The notes under the pieces: model-generated | Databases searched by the model: none | What the model was told of the DNA's origin: nothing | Seen by the model: the letters and a program-made list of their open reading frames with translations, nothing else | Assembly (NCBI GenBank): GCA_040220455.1 | Contig: JAVJUS010000112.1 | Span: 12,895-76,894, forward strand | Length of the DNA: 64,000 nucleotides | Reading direction: 5' to 3' | DNA from: JAVJUS01 sp040220455 | Lineage (GTDB): Bacteria > Pseudomonadota > Alphaproteobacteria > DSM-16000 > Inquilinaceae | In this document: in pieces, positions 25,083 through 33,760 of the stretch | Layout: each line of letters begins with the position of its first letter | How positions within the stretch are numbered: position 1 is the first letter of the stretch | Translations under genes and position numbers: made by a program

Positions 25083-26950
25083 GCCCCGTGATGGGCGGCG
25101 AGGTCGCGGATTTCGTCGGTCAGGCGGGCGTGGTCGGCGGACTGCCGCTCGGCGTAGTTCAGGTTCTTGTAGAGCGCCGTCAGCCGGGTGAAGACCTGGC
25201 GCGCGGCGTCCTTGTCCTCGAAGCTCCAGTCCCGGCGCACCAGGTCGAGCAGAAGGTCCAGGCTCTCCACCTGGCGGTCCAGCGGCATCGAGACGTCGAC
25301 CGGGTCGAACGCGTCCTGCTGGAGATAGACCATGTCGACCAGCCGGGCCTTCTGGTAGTCCACGAAGTCCTCCAGCGTCACACCCTCCTCGCCGGTCACC
25401 TGCATCATCTGGTCGACGCTCTCGCCCCGCTCCAGCAGGTCGACGAGCCCGCGCACGTCGTCCACCCAGCTCGGGCGCAGGTGATCGGCGTACCAGGCCT
25501 CCAGCTGGTCGAGATAGCGCGACCAGGAGCTCAGCGGATCGACCGACGGGTAGAAGCGCTTGTAGGCCCGGTCGGCGGACAGGCCGAGGAACGCCTTGAC
25601 CGTCGACAGGGTCGACTGGGTCACCGGCTCCTCGAAGTTGCCGCCGGCGGGCGAGACGGTGCCGATCATGGTCAGGCTGCCGACCGCCCCGTCGGGGCAG
25701 CGCAGCACCCCGGCGCGCTCGTAGACGCCCTTGATCGCGCTGTCGAGATAGGCCGGGAACGCCTCCTCGCCCGGGATCTCCTCCATCCGGCCGGAGGTCT
25801 CGCGCATCGCCTGGGCCCAGCGCGAGGTGGAATCGGCGATGACCAGCACGTCGAAGCCCATCTGGCGATAGTACTCGCCCAGCGTGATGCCGGTGTAGAT
25901 CGAGCTCTCCCGCGCCGCCACGGGCATGGCCGATGTATTGCAGACGATGATCGTGCGGTCCATGAGCGAGCCGCCGGTCTTCGGGTCGCGCAGCTGCGGG
26001 AACTCGGTGATCGTCTCGACCACCTCCCCCGCGCGCTCGCCGCAGGCCACGACGATCACCACGTCGACCGCCGAATAGCGCGAGATCAGGTTCTGCAGCA
26101 CCGTCTTGCCCGCGCCGAACGGCCCCGGGATGCAGGCCGTGCCGCCGCGGGCGATGGGGAAGAAGGTGTCGATCAACCGGATCGTCGTGACCAGCGGCTC
26201 GTCTGGGAACAGCCGCTCGGCCCGGCGCGCGCGCAGCAGGCGCTCCGGCAGGGCCCGGCGCACCGGCCAGCGCTGGACCATGGTGATCTCTCGCTCGGCC
26301 GCGTCGCGCGCGTCGGCCCCGTCCTCCGGCGCCGGACGGATGCGCGCGACCGGCGTGTCGACGGTGAAGCTGCCGCCCTGGATCCAGGTGACCTCCACCG
26401 GCCCCGGCTCGCCGAAGGGGACCATGATCTTGTGGGCGAAGCGACCCTCCTTGACCGTGCCCAGCGGCGCGCCCGGCCCGAGCACGTCGCCGACCCGGGC
26501 CGACGGCTCGAAGGCCCATTTGCGCGACCGGTCGAGCGGATCGGCATACACCCCGCGCGGCAGGAAGTAGCCGTACTCGCGCGCCAGCACGGCGAGCGGG
26601 TTCTGCAGCCCGTCATAGACCTGGCCGAGCAGGCCCGGCCCGAGCGTGACCGACAGCATCTCCCCGGTGAGATACACGGCGTCGCCGACGGCCACGCCGG
26701 CGGTGTCCTCGTAGACCTGGAGATCGGCGAGCGTGCCGCGGATGCGCAGGACCTCGGCTTCGAGCCGGCGCTCGCCGCCTTCCCGGCCGACGGAGACGAA
26801 GGCGACCCCATTCTTCATCACCGGCCGGTCGCGGGTCTCGATCGTCACCAGGTTCTCGCGCACGCCGACGACACGCGCGTCCGGGGTCTCCCGGCCCTCG
26901 GCCCCGCCGGTTACGGCGGCGCCCTCAGGCGGTGGCGAAGGGGTCGTCAT
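25079..26950 (-). CDS. atpA: V-type ATP synthase/ATPase catalytic subunit A
   Basis: A 623-residue catalytic subunit of a V/A-type rotary ATPase. The P-loop is GPFGAGKT (about residues 276-283), followed by VIVVACGERAGEV and the Walker B region GFDVLVIADSTSRWAQAMRE. The long non-homologous region before the P-loop (about 110-210), which F-type beta subunits lack, is present. Length is slightly above the usual 580-600. The ATG at 26950 overlaps the 3' end of the upstream DUF2764 gene; a GTG two codons earlier is also possible. It is the last gene of the seven-gene operon, and its stop codon comes from a palindromic repeat. Confidence 0.95.
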   Translation of the reverse strand: MTTPSPPPEGAAVTGGAEGRETPDARVVGVRENLVTIETRDRPVMKNGVAFVSVGREGGERRLEAEVLRIRGTLADLQVYEDTAGVAVGDAVYLTGEMLSVTLGPGLLGQVYDGLQNPLAVLAREYGYFLPRGVYADPLDRSRKWAFEPSARVGDVLGPGAPLGTVKEGRFAHKIMVPFGEPGPVEVTWIQGGSFTVDTPVARIRPAPEDGADARDAAEREITMVQRWPVRRALPERLLRARRAERLFPDEPLVTTIRLIDTFFPIARGGTACIPGPFGAGKTVLQNLISRYSAVDVVIVVACGERAGEVVETITEFPQLRDPKTGGSLMDRTIIVCNTSAMPVAARESSIYTGITLGEYYRQMGFDVLVIADSTSRWAQAMRETSGRMEEIPGEEAFPAYLDSAIKGVYERAGVLRCPDGAVGSLTMIGTVSPAGGNFEEPVTQSTLSTVKAFLGLSADRAYKRFYPSVDPLSSWSRYLDQLEAWYADHLRPSWVDDVRGLVDLLERGESVDQMMQVTGEEGVTLEDFVDYQKARLVDMVYLQQDAFDPVDVSMPLDRQVESLDLLLDLVRRDWSFEDKDAARQVFTRLTALYKNLNYAERQSADHARLTDEIRDLAAHHGA

Positions 26951-27614
26951 GCTCACCCAGGGCCTCGCTTACCAATCTGTCGAAGCGGCGCGCCGCCCGG
27001 CCGGCGTCGTAGGCCAGCCAGCGCGCCAGGATGTCCCAACGGAAGAGATAGACGAGCACGGCGTCGAACGCGAAGGGCCGCCCCTCCGCCAGCCTTCCGA
27101 GCCGGTCCCAGACCTGGCGCATCAGGAACCGCTCCAGGCCGTAGGCGTCACCCGCCTCCAGAAGCTCGGCCATCCCGGCGATCCAGGGGAATTGCCGGCC
27201 GAGCCCGAGATCAAAAGCCGAAGCGTGGTCGCGGATCGTCCGGGCGAGATCCGGCAGGGCGTCGATCGCCTCCGGCACCAGAGGGTCGAGCCCTTCGTGC
27301 CGGCGGCGCAGCGCGGCCTGGACGACCCGGCGCTCCAGCCGGTAGGTGGCGATCGCGCGCAAGGTCGGGTTCCGCGTCTCGTCCATCAGCCGCCGGTAGC
27401 CGGCAATCACCGCGGCGTCGGTGCGGTCGACCGGCTGACGCTGCCAGTGCAGGAAGTCCTGGACGCGTGCCGCCTCCGCCGCGTCGTCCGGCTCCAGCAT
27501 GGCCAGGCGCTCGCCCAGGCGTTCCGGATTGATCGGCAGGCGCTCGGCCCGCTCGAAATCCGGCAGGGCCGGCAGGCTCGCGACCAGGGTCCAGTAGCGC
27601 GCGTCCGTCGCCAT
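26925..27614 (-). CDS. DUF2764 protein of the V-type ATPase operon
   Basis: A 229-residue protein beginning with RYWTLVASLPALPDFE, typical of DUF2764, which is encoded between subunits E and A in the V-ATPase operons of Chlamydiae and Bacteroidetes. The mainly helical sequence with long Arg/Leu-rich helices makes it a candidate for the missing stalk subunit (C/d-like socket), but this is inference. It overlaps the next gene by 26 bp and follows subunit E after 6 bp, consistent with tight coupling. Confidence 0.82.
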   Translation of the reverse strand: MATDARYWTLVASLPALPDFERAERLPINPERLGERLAMLEPDDAAEAARVQDFLHWQRQPVDRTDAAVIAGYRRLMDETRNPTLRAIATYRLERRVVQAALRRRHEGLDPLVPEAIDALPDLARTIRDHASAFDLGLGRQFPWIAGMAELLEAGDAYGLERFLMRQVWDRLGRLAEGRPFAFDAVLVYLFRWDILARWLAYDAGRAARRFDRLVSEALGEHDDPFATA

Positions 27615-27620
27615 CGCCGC

Positions 27621-28310
27621 CTACCGCACGATGCCGTCGAGCAGCGCGCGGAAGCGCGGCAGCAGGTGGGCGCGCAGGATTTCCGCGACGGCGGCGTCGG
27701 TCAGGTCGATCTCCACATCCTCGCCGTCGAGCCGGACGACGAGGCCCGGCCGGTCGGGGCCGCCGCGGGTCAGCGTGACGCCCTCGCGCAGGCGCTCCGC
27801 CCCGATCCGGGCGACCAGGTCGTCGAGCGCATGCTCGACCTCGGATTCCCGGCCACCACTGCGGCGCAGCTCGTCGAGCCCGACCGCCGTCTCCGGCAGC
27901 AGCACCGTCGCCCTGCGCCCCTCCTCCGGCCGGAATCGACCGCCGATTTCCAGGATGAGCGTCTCCAGCGTGCCGGGATCCTCCAGCGCACGGGCGACGA
28001 CGCGGCCGAGCTGGTCGGAGAAGGCCGCCGTCAGCCGCTCCTTGAGCGCGATCAGCGCATCCCGGGCGGCAAGCTCCAGCGCCTCGTGGGCGGCCTTCTT
28101 TTCCGCCGCGGCGTCGTCCCGGGCCCGGGCGCGCTCGCGCTCGGCTTCCTCGCGCGCTTGCGAGACGATCTCGGAGGCCTTGATGCGGGCCTCGTCGACC
28201 AGGCGGTCGGCCTCCTCCCGCCCGGCTTCCACGCCCTCCTGGCGCAGCCGGTCGATCAGCGCCTGGACGCCGGAGGTGGCGGGCTCGATCGGCTTGTCGG
28301 CCTTGGCCAT
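27621..28310 (-). CDS. atpE: V-type ATPase subunit E (peripheral stalk)
   Basis: A 229-residue protein with a long N-terminal coiled coil (about residues 15-100, alternating Glu/Arg/Ala such as EEAERERARARDDAAAEKKAAHE) and a globular C-terminal domain. This is the design of V-ATPase stator subunit E, which links the A/B head to the membrane subunit I. The ATG at 28310 lies 20 bp after the rotor-subunit gene. The symbol follows V-ATPase naming and is not the F-type AtpE. Confidence 0.87.
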   Translation of the reverse strand: MAKADKPIEPATSGVQALIDRLRQEGVEAGREEADRLVDEARIKASEIVSQAREEAERERARARDDAAAEKKAAHEALELAARDALIALKERLTAAFSDQLGRVVARALEDPGTLETLILEIGGRFRPEEGRRATVLLPETAVGLDELRRSGGRESEVEHALDDLVARIGAERLREGVTLTRGGPDRPGLVVRLDGEDVEIDLTDAAVAEILRAHLLPRFRALLDGIVR

Positions 28311-28330
28311 GGCGCGCTCCCCGGATTGCC

Positions 28331-28780
28331 TCAGGACGCCGGGATGCCGGCGGACAGGACCAGCGCGAAGACGAAGGCGAAGACGGCGAAGCCCTCGACG
28401 ATCGCCGCCGGCGCGATCGACAGGCCGAAGATCTCGGGCTTGTTCTTCGACACGTTGATCGCCGAAGCGCAGCAGTCGCCCTGGTACATCGAGCAGATCA
28501 TCAGGGCGAGCCCGGTCAGGACGCCGATGGCGAACAGGCCCGGCGCCGTCGCCACCGATACCGCCCGGTTCAGGCTCAGCATCACGACGATGCCGTAGAT
28601 CACCTGCGACGACGGCATGGCCGACAGCCCGATATAACGGCCGTGCCCGCCCTCGGTCTCCAGCAGCGCGCCGCAGGCCGCCTGCCCGGCCCGCGCGCAG
28701 CCGATCACGCTGCCGATGGCGCCGAGCGCCATGGGCGCGAAGATGCCGATCCAACCGGCCGCCAGGATCACCTGTTCCAC
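28331..28780 (-). CDS. atpK: V-type ATPase membrane rotor subunit K, predicted Na+-binding
   Basis: A 149-residue proteolipid with four membrane helices in two hairpins. Only the second hairpin has the ion-binding carboxylate (Glu129 in APAAIVEGFAVF). The first has AMPSSQVIYG, with Ser58 and Gln59, and the loop region of the third helix has MYQGDCCAS, with Gln100. These line up with Thr64, Gln65, Gln110 and Glu139 of the Na+-translocating Enterococcus hirae NtpK (the Gln-Glu spacing of 29 is identical), with Ser in place of Thr. This suggests sodium coupling. Start is a GTG that overlaps the end of the subunit I gene by 13 bp. Confidence 0.9.
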   Translation of the reverse strand: MEQVILAAGWIGIFAPMALGAIGSVIGCARAGQAACGALLETEGGHGRYIGLSAMPSSQVIYGIVVMLSLNRAVSVATAPGLFAIGVLTGLALMICSMYQGDCCASAINVSKNKPEIFGLSIAPAAIVEGFAVFAFVFALVLSAGIPAS

Positions 28781-30537
28781 CCGACCGTCTCCCGCTTGGC
28801 GAAGGCGCGGAAGGGATAGCCCTCTTCCGACACGCTCCATTTGAAGAACTCGATGAAGTTCAGACGCAGCCCGTGGACGAACCCGCCGACGACGGCCAGC
28901 GCCAGGTTCAGCGCGTGGCCGACGATCAGCACCAGCCCGGCCAGCAGCACACCGGCCCCCGGCACGCCGGCGGCCACCTGACCGGCCAGGTCGTTGAAGG
29001 CCAGCGCCAGCGACGCGCTCGCCAGCCCGAGCGCGAAGAGCCGCAGATAGCTCAACACGTCGCCGAAGGCGTTGGCGATGCCGGCGAGGCCCAGCAGGCC
29101 GCGCAGCAGCCGCATGACCGGCCCCGCCTCGGGCGCGGTGAAGGCGGCCACCAGCAGACCGCCCAGGACGAACGGCGCGATCGTCGCCGGCGCCGGGCCG
29201 GCCAGCCAGATCGCCGTGCCCGAGGCCAGCATGACGACCCAGCCGATCGGGGCGAGCGCCCGGCTCGACGGCCACAGGCTGGCCGCCGTGGCGATGTTGG
29301 CCAGCATGACGTGGCCGACCCCGACCAGCACCGACAGGGTCATCATCGCGCCGTGGTCGGACAGGTCGACGACCGCGGCGTGCGCCAGCAACGAGCCCTC
29401 CGGCGGCGCCACGCCGAAATAGCCGCCGACCGCCACGCCCCAGACCACCGCCGCGCCGAGCAGCACGACGAACATCGATCGCAGGCGCCGCCCGAGAGCG
29501 GACCCGCCGAGCTTCGGCCAAGCGACGAGCAGGCCGAGGCCGAGCAGCGCCGCGTAGCCGGCATCCGACAGGATCATCGCGAAGAAGGCGGCGAAGGCGT
29601 AGAAAACGGCGCGCGACGGGTCCCAGGTCCAGTAGCCCGGGGTCTGGTAGAAGCGCACGAGGTCGGCCCCGCCGGCGTCGATCCCCGGCTCCTCGATCAG
29701 GGTCGGCGGCGGCGCGTCGCGGGCCGGCGGCTCGGCGACCAGGACGAGGCCGCGGCGCTCCGCGGCGGCGCGAAGGCGGGCGAGATCGCGCACCGGCGCC
29801 CAGCCGCCCAGCGCGAAGACCGGGTCCTGGTCGAGGGTGTGGGCGGCGGCCCGGCGTCGCGCCGCGCGATCCTCCAGCCGCGCCAGGTCGGCGGCGAAGA
29901 GGTCGCACCAGCGCGTCAGGCTCGCCCGCTCCGCCTCCAGGTCCTGCATCTCGAGTTCCAGCCGGTCGAGGCGGTCGACGAGCGCGCTCAGCGGACGGTC
30001 GCCCGGTTCGACCCGCTCGGCGGGCACCCGATCGGCCGGCGGCGGCTCGCGCGCGATCGTCACGACATAGGCGAAGCGGTTGTCGCGATTGACCTCCTGC
30101 CAGGCGATGTCGATCCCGTCGAGCGCCCGCAGCCGATAGAGCGGCACGACATGGAAGAAGAGCCGGAAGCCGCCCAGCGCCTCGCGCTCCGGCAGCCGGA
30201 ACTCGCCCCAGGGCTCCAGCGCCTCGATCCGCTTGACCAGCGCGTCGCGCTCGTCGGCGAGGTCGCGCAGGCCCTCGCGCACGCCCAGCGCCACGCGCTG
30301 GACGAAATCCGGGTCGAAACCCGAGGGATCGTGGACCTGGCGCCGGCGATGCGGGGCCGCGAGCAGGAAGGCCAGCGCCTCGCGCGCCTCGGGCGACGGT
30401 CCGCCCGGATCGCCGACCTCGCGCTCGGCCAGCGGCGCTAGATGGAGGCAGCCCAGCCCCTGGAGCGCGTCGAGCACGTCCGCCTTTTCGCGGATCAGGC
30501 CGTAGACGGTGACGCGGGCGAGCGGGACGATGCTCAC
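28768..30537 (-). CDS. atpI: V-type ATPase membrane subunit I (a-subunit)
   Basis: A 589-residue subunit with a cytoplasmic N-terminal half (about residues 1-300, including coiled-coil segments like DRLDRLELEMQDLEAERASL) and a membrane half of about seven to eight helices from about 310. The characteristic FAMILSDAGYAALLG and the polar helix blocks near GGFVHGLRLNFIEFFKWS, which carries the channel Arg candidates, are present. It forms the ion half-channels against subunit K and anchors the stator. The start is a GTG whose GTGA overlaps the stop of the subunit D gene, a clear translational coupling. Confidence 0.92.
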   Translation of the reverse strand: MSIVPLARVTVYGLIREKADVLDALQGLGCLHLAPLAEREVGDPGGPSPEAREALAFLLAAPHRRRQVHDPSGFDPDFVQRVALGVREGLRDLADERDALVKRIEALEPWGEFRLPEREALGGFRLFFHVVPLYRLRALDGIDIAWQEVNRDNRFAYVVTIAREPPPADRVPAERVEPGDRPLSALVDRLDRLELEMQDLEAERASLTRWCDLFAADLARLEDRAARRRAAAHTLDQDPVFALGGWAPVRDLARLRAAAERRGLVLVAEPPARDAPPPTLIEEPGIDAGGADLVRFYQTPGYWTWDPSRAVFYAFAAFFAMILSDAGYAALLGLGLLVAWPKLGGSALGRRLRSMFVVLLGAAVVWGVAVGGYFGVAPPEGSLLAHAAVVDLSDHGAMMTLSVLVGVGHVMLANIATAASLWPSSRALAPIGWVVMLASGTAIWLAGPAPATIAPFVLGGLLVAAFTAPEAGPVMRLLRGLLGLAGIANAFGDVLSYLRLFALGLASASLALAFNDLAGQVAAGVPGAGVLLAGLVLIVGHALNLALAVVGGFVHGLRLNFIEFFKWSVSEEGYPFRAFAKRETVGWNR

Positions 30538-31166
30538 GGCCGGGCGTCCTCGGCCGCGACGATCTCGCCACGCCTCGCGCGGTGCTTGGCCTTGGCGATC
30601 TTGGCGCGCACCACGCCGGCGCGCTCGGCGTCGGCGAGCCGGATCTCGATGTCCGCGATCGTCTTTTTCGTGCGCGGGATCAGCACTTTGTCGAAGAGAT
30701 TGACGCGCTGGGTCACCTTGGCGAGGCCGTGTTCCAGGCGACGCACCCGCTCCTCGGCGACCCGCGCCTCGACATGAAGCTCGGCGACCCGACGGATATC
30801 ACGCACCATGGCGTCGACCCAGTGCGGCTTGGCCAGGCGCGAATAGGGCCGGATGGCGACCTCGACGCCGGCCAGCACCGGCACCGCGACGCCCAGGCGG
30901 TTGATCGTGTCGACCCGCGTGCCGGTGACCGTGACGAGGCCCGACAGGTCGATGTCCTCGAGCGCCAGCATGGGCAGTCGCTCGCCGATCGCGTCGGTGA
31001 CCGAGGCGATGCGCTCGCGCGCCTCGGCCGCCTCGCGCCGCGCGCGGGCAAGCTCCGCGACGAGCTGCTTGCGCTTGAGATCGAGCGACGGCAGGTAGCG
31101 GCGATAGCGCTCCAGCGCCGCCTTCTCGCGATGCAGGGTCGCCTTGTTGAGTCCGGCCCGCGCCAT
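30534..31166 (-). CDS. atpD: V-type ATPase subunit D (central stalk)
   Basis: A 210-residue protein of two long helical arms: N-terminal about residues 5-65 (KATLHREKAALERYRRYLPSLDLKRKQL) and C-terminal about 125-200 (RVRRLEHGLAKVTQRVNLFDKVLIPRTKKTIADIEIRLAD). The RVNLFDKVLIP segment is the family signature. It forms the rotating shaft between the A/B head and the K ring. The ATG at 31166 lies 5 bp after the subunit B stop, and its own stop overlaps the next GTG. Confidence 0.92.
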   Translation of the reverse strand: MARAGLNKATLHREKAALERYRRYLPSLDLKRKQLVAELARARREAAEARERIASVTDAIGERLPMLALEDIDLSGLVTVTGTRVDTINRLGVAVPVLAGVEVAIRPYSRLAKPHWVDAMVRDIRRVAELHVEARVAEERVRRLEHGLAKVTQRVNLFDKVLIPRTKKTIADIEIRLADAERAGVVRAKIAKAKHRARRGEIVAAEDARP

Positions 31167-31171
31167 CGCGC

Positions 31172-32551
31172 TCAGCCCTCTCCCGTCTCGGAGGCCGCGG
31201 CCTCGATCTCGGTGGCGGCGCCGGCGGCGGCCTTGCCGTCGCCCTTCGGGTAGAAGCGATCGACCAGGCTCTGCTTGATCACCAGCTCTTCCGGCGAGAA
31301 ACATTCGGCCATGGTCTTCCAGCCGAGATCGAGGGCGTCCTCGAGGCTGACGGCGACGGCGACGTCCATGAAGCGATCGCGGAACAGGCGGCCGAAGCGC
31401 AGGGCGCGCTCGTCGTAGTCCGACAGCTCGAAGGCCATGGCCTTCTTAGTCTCCGCCTCGCGCGCGTTGGCGTAGAGCCGGATCATCGCGTTCATCACCT
31501 GGGCATGGTCCTCGCGCGTGACCTTGCCGACCACCTTCTGCTTGAGCCGGGAGAGCGAGCCGAACGGGTCGAGCACCCCGTCATGCAGGTAGAACTGCCC
31601 CTCGGTGATGTAGCCTGTGTTGTCGGGCACCGGATGGGTGACGTCGTCGCCCGGCATGGTGGTGACGCTGAGCACGGTGACCGAGCCCGCGCCCTTGAAG
31701 TCGCAGGCCTTCTCGTAGCGCTTGGCGAGCTGGGTGTAGAGATCGCCCATGTACCCGCGATTGGACGGGATGTGCTCCAGCGCGATGCCGATCTCCTTCA
31801 TCGCGTCCGCATAGGCCGTCATGTCGGTCAGCAGGACCAGGACGCGCTTGCCCTCCTCGACCGCGAAACGCTCGGCGACGGCGAGCGCCATGTCCGGGAC
31901 CAGCAGCCGCTCGACGATCGGGTCGGAGGCCTGGTTGACGAACATGACGGTGCGGTGGAAGACGCCGCGCCGCTCGAAGGTCGAGCGGAAGAAGTGGAAG
32001 TCGTCGAAGATCAGGCCCAGCCCGCCGAAGACCACGACGTCGGCGTCGGCCTGGATGCCGATGCGCGCGAGCAGCGCGTTGTAGGGCTCCCCCGCGACGG
32101 AGAAGATCGGGATCTTCTGGCTTTCGACCAGCGCGTTGAAGACGTCGATCATCGGCACGTCGGTGCGGATCATGCGCTGGGGCATGACGCGCATCATCGG
32201 GTTGACGGTCGGCCCGGCGATGTCGATGCGCGGATCGGTGGCGAGGTCCGGCCCGCCGTCGATCGGCTCTCCCGCCCCGCCGAAGACCCGGCCCAGGATG
32301 TTCGCCGAATAGGTCACCCGCATCGGATGGCCGAGAAAGCGCACCGACGCGCCGGTCGACAGCCCCTTGGAGCCGGCGAAGACCTGCAGGCTCACCGTGT
32401 CCCGGTCGAGCTCGACGACCCGGCCGAGCGAGCTCGTGCCGTCGATGTTCTCGACCCGCGCAAGGTCGCCCAGCGCCACGCCGTCGGCACGCACGCGCAC
32501 GATGTCGCCGACGATCTCGCGGATTCGCGTGTGGCGGACAAGGTCGCGCAT
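31172..32551 (-). CDS. atpB: V-type ATPase subunit B (non-catalytic)
   Basis: A 459-residue nucleotide-binding-fold subunit without a Walker A lysine, as expected of the B subunit. Visible blocks are EVENIDGTSS-like AGAREVRVENIDG context (ARVENIDGTSSLGRVVEL), MRTDVPMIDVFNALVESQKIPIF, and RGYMGDLYTQLAKRYEKA with the conserved Arg that contributes to catalysis at the A/B interface. It is the first gene of the operon; the order that follows is D, I, K, E, DUF2764, A. The ATG at 32551 is favoured because the open frame upstream lacks family similarity. The 5' region is AT-rich and may hold the operon promoter. Confidence 0.95.
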   Translation of the reverse strand: MRDLVRHTRIREIVGDIVRVRADGVALGDLARVENIDGTSSLGRVVELDRDTVSLQVFAGSKGLSTGASVRFLGHPMRVTYSANILGRVFGGAGEPIDGGPDLATDPRIDIAGPTVNPMMRVMPQRMIRTDVPMIDVFNALVESQKIPIFSVAGEPYNALLARIGIQADADVVVFGGLGLIFDDFHFFRSTFERRGVFHRTVMFVNQASDPIVERLLVPDMALAVAERFAVEEGKRVLVLLTDMTAYADAMKEIGIALEHIPSNRGYMGDLYTQLAKRYEKACDFKGAGSVTVLSVTTMPGDDVTHPVPDNTGYITEGQFYLHDGVLDPFGSLSRLKQKVVGKVTREDHAQVMNAMIRLYANAREAETKKAMAFELSDYDERALRFGRLFRDRFMDVAVAVSLEDALDLGWKTMAECFSPEELVIKQSLVDRFYPKGDGKAAAGAATEIEAAASETGEG

Positions 32552-32845
32552 GGCGGGGGGATCCCGGGGGCGACGGAACGAGGGTCGGCGGGGACGAGCC
32601 GCCACCTGAACGCGACGGTCGCGCCCTATCCTGGCTAAAGGCAAGCCCTTCTCCGGACAATGAGATGGATCAAGGGTGACGCGGCCGGGAACGGTGCAAG
32701 CCTCGATACTATCCGGATTTCGATGCATCTTTTGAGAGTATTATGTAGGTCACTTCTAAATTTACGGTACATCGGGGTTCCGTATCCTGTGTCGACGACT
32801 CACCCCGCCGACATCGGCTCCTCTCTCGCCGCTTCCGGAGCGTCC
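32552..32845. promoter_or_regulatory. Divergent intergenic region of the V-ATPase operon and a membrane-protein gene
   Basis: The portion 32700-32775 is AT-rich (including TATTAT at 32739-32744) and likely holds promoters for both directions. I could not fix matching -35 elements. No gene is seen here; the open frame beginning at 32660 is better explained as non-coding extension of the next gene. Confidence 0.4.
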
Positions 32846-33745
32846 GTGTCCGCCCGCACCGAACCGACGACTCGCCCCCCCGCGCAGCGGTCTCCCGAGG
32901 ACGTCGCCGCCCGCGCCCCGGCGATCGGAGCGCTCGGCGGCGCCCTGGTCGTGGTGGGAGTCTACGGCCCGCCCCGGATCGACGCGACATACCTGTTCGG
33001 CGCGGCCGCGCTGGTCGACCATCGCGTCCTCATGGCGCTGCCGACCCTGCTCGGCGCCCTGCTGCTCGTCTACGCATCGGCCCTGGGCCGGTCGGCCTGG
33101 AGGCGGGCCGTCGCCGGCGGCGACCCGGACACCTGCCGCTCGGTCGGCGCCCGGACCCTGGTCGGCTGGACGGTCGCCGCCACGGCCGTGCTGGTACTCC
33201 TCGGCACGCTGGCCATCAGGGTCGCCTTTCTGCCCGGGCCCTACGCGCCGCCGTCGGCCGCGGGCGACGAGCCGCGGGCATACGTGGCGGACCGTTTCGG
33301 CGTGCCGCTGCCCGACGACGCGCGCCTGATCTTCGCCGATGTCTGGACCCGCCGCTCGGCCTTCTCGCGCGACTACGTCTTCTCCAGCAGGCAGGCCGCC
33401 ACGTTGCTCGACGGCCCGCCTCCCTTCGGCGACGACTGGCGCGCCGGCCGCGTCGAGCCCGCCTTCGTCTCCGACCGGATGCGCCTGTTCTGCGACCGTT
33501 GGCGGAACCGACGCCCGAACGCGCTGCTGCGGTCGCCCGGTGAGCGGCGGGCGGTCGAGACCATATGCGCGCATCTGAACGCGGACGAGGTCACCGGGCC
33601 GCTCCAGCGCCACGCGATCCAGCGGTACACGCTCTATGTCGGGTTCGACCGGCTCAGGCCGACCGATCATAGTGTCCTGGTCGATCCCGTGGCCGGTCTG
33701 ATCTGGTTCCATCAGGGTGGCGGCGATCCACCCGCCCCGATCTGA
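32846..33745 (+). CDS. Hypothetical membrane protein, first of a tandem paralogous pair
   Basis: A 299-residue protein of unknown function. Three hydrophobic segments lie in the first half (about residues 28-45, 58-77, 108-128), followed by a large soluble domain. That domain contains DARLIFADVWTRRSAFSRDYVFSS, ERRAVETICAHL and a closing LIWFHQGG. The same order of blocks occurs in the next gene, showing duplication. Start is taken as the GTG at 32846, which has GGAG five bases upstream; an ATG at 32660 would add an improbable leader. Cys residues pair near 215 and 237, so the soluble part may face the periplasm. Confidence 0.62.
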   Translation: MSARTEPTTRPPAQRSPEDVAARAPAIGALGGALVVVGVYGPPRIDATYLFGAAALVDHRVLMALPTLLGALLLVYASALGRSAWRRAVAGGDPDTCRSVGARTLVGWTVAATAVLVLLGTLAIRVAFLPGPYAPPSAAGDEPRAYVADRFGVPLPDDARLIFADVWTRRSAFSRDYVFSSRQAATLLDGPPPFGDDWRAGRVEPAFVSDRMRLFCDRWRNRRPNALLRSPGERRAVETICAHLNADEVTGPLQRHAIQRYTLYVGFDRLRPTDHSVLVDPVAGLIWFHQGGGDPPAPI

Positions 33746-33760
33746 CGCGGAGGAGACCGG

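Noticed and set aside
32660..32845. N-terminal extension of the first tandem membrane protein from an ATG at 32660
   Set aside because: It crosses the AT-rich promoter region of the V-ATPase operon and adds no domain; the GTG at 32846 has a good ribosome site.
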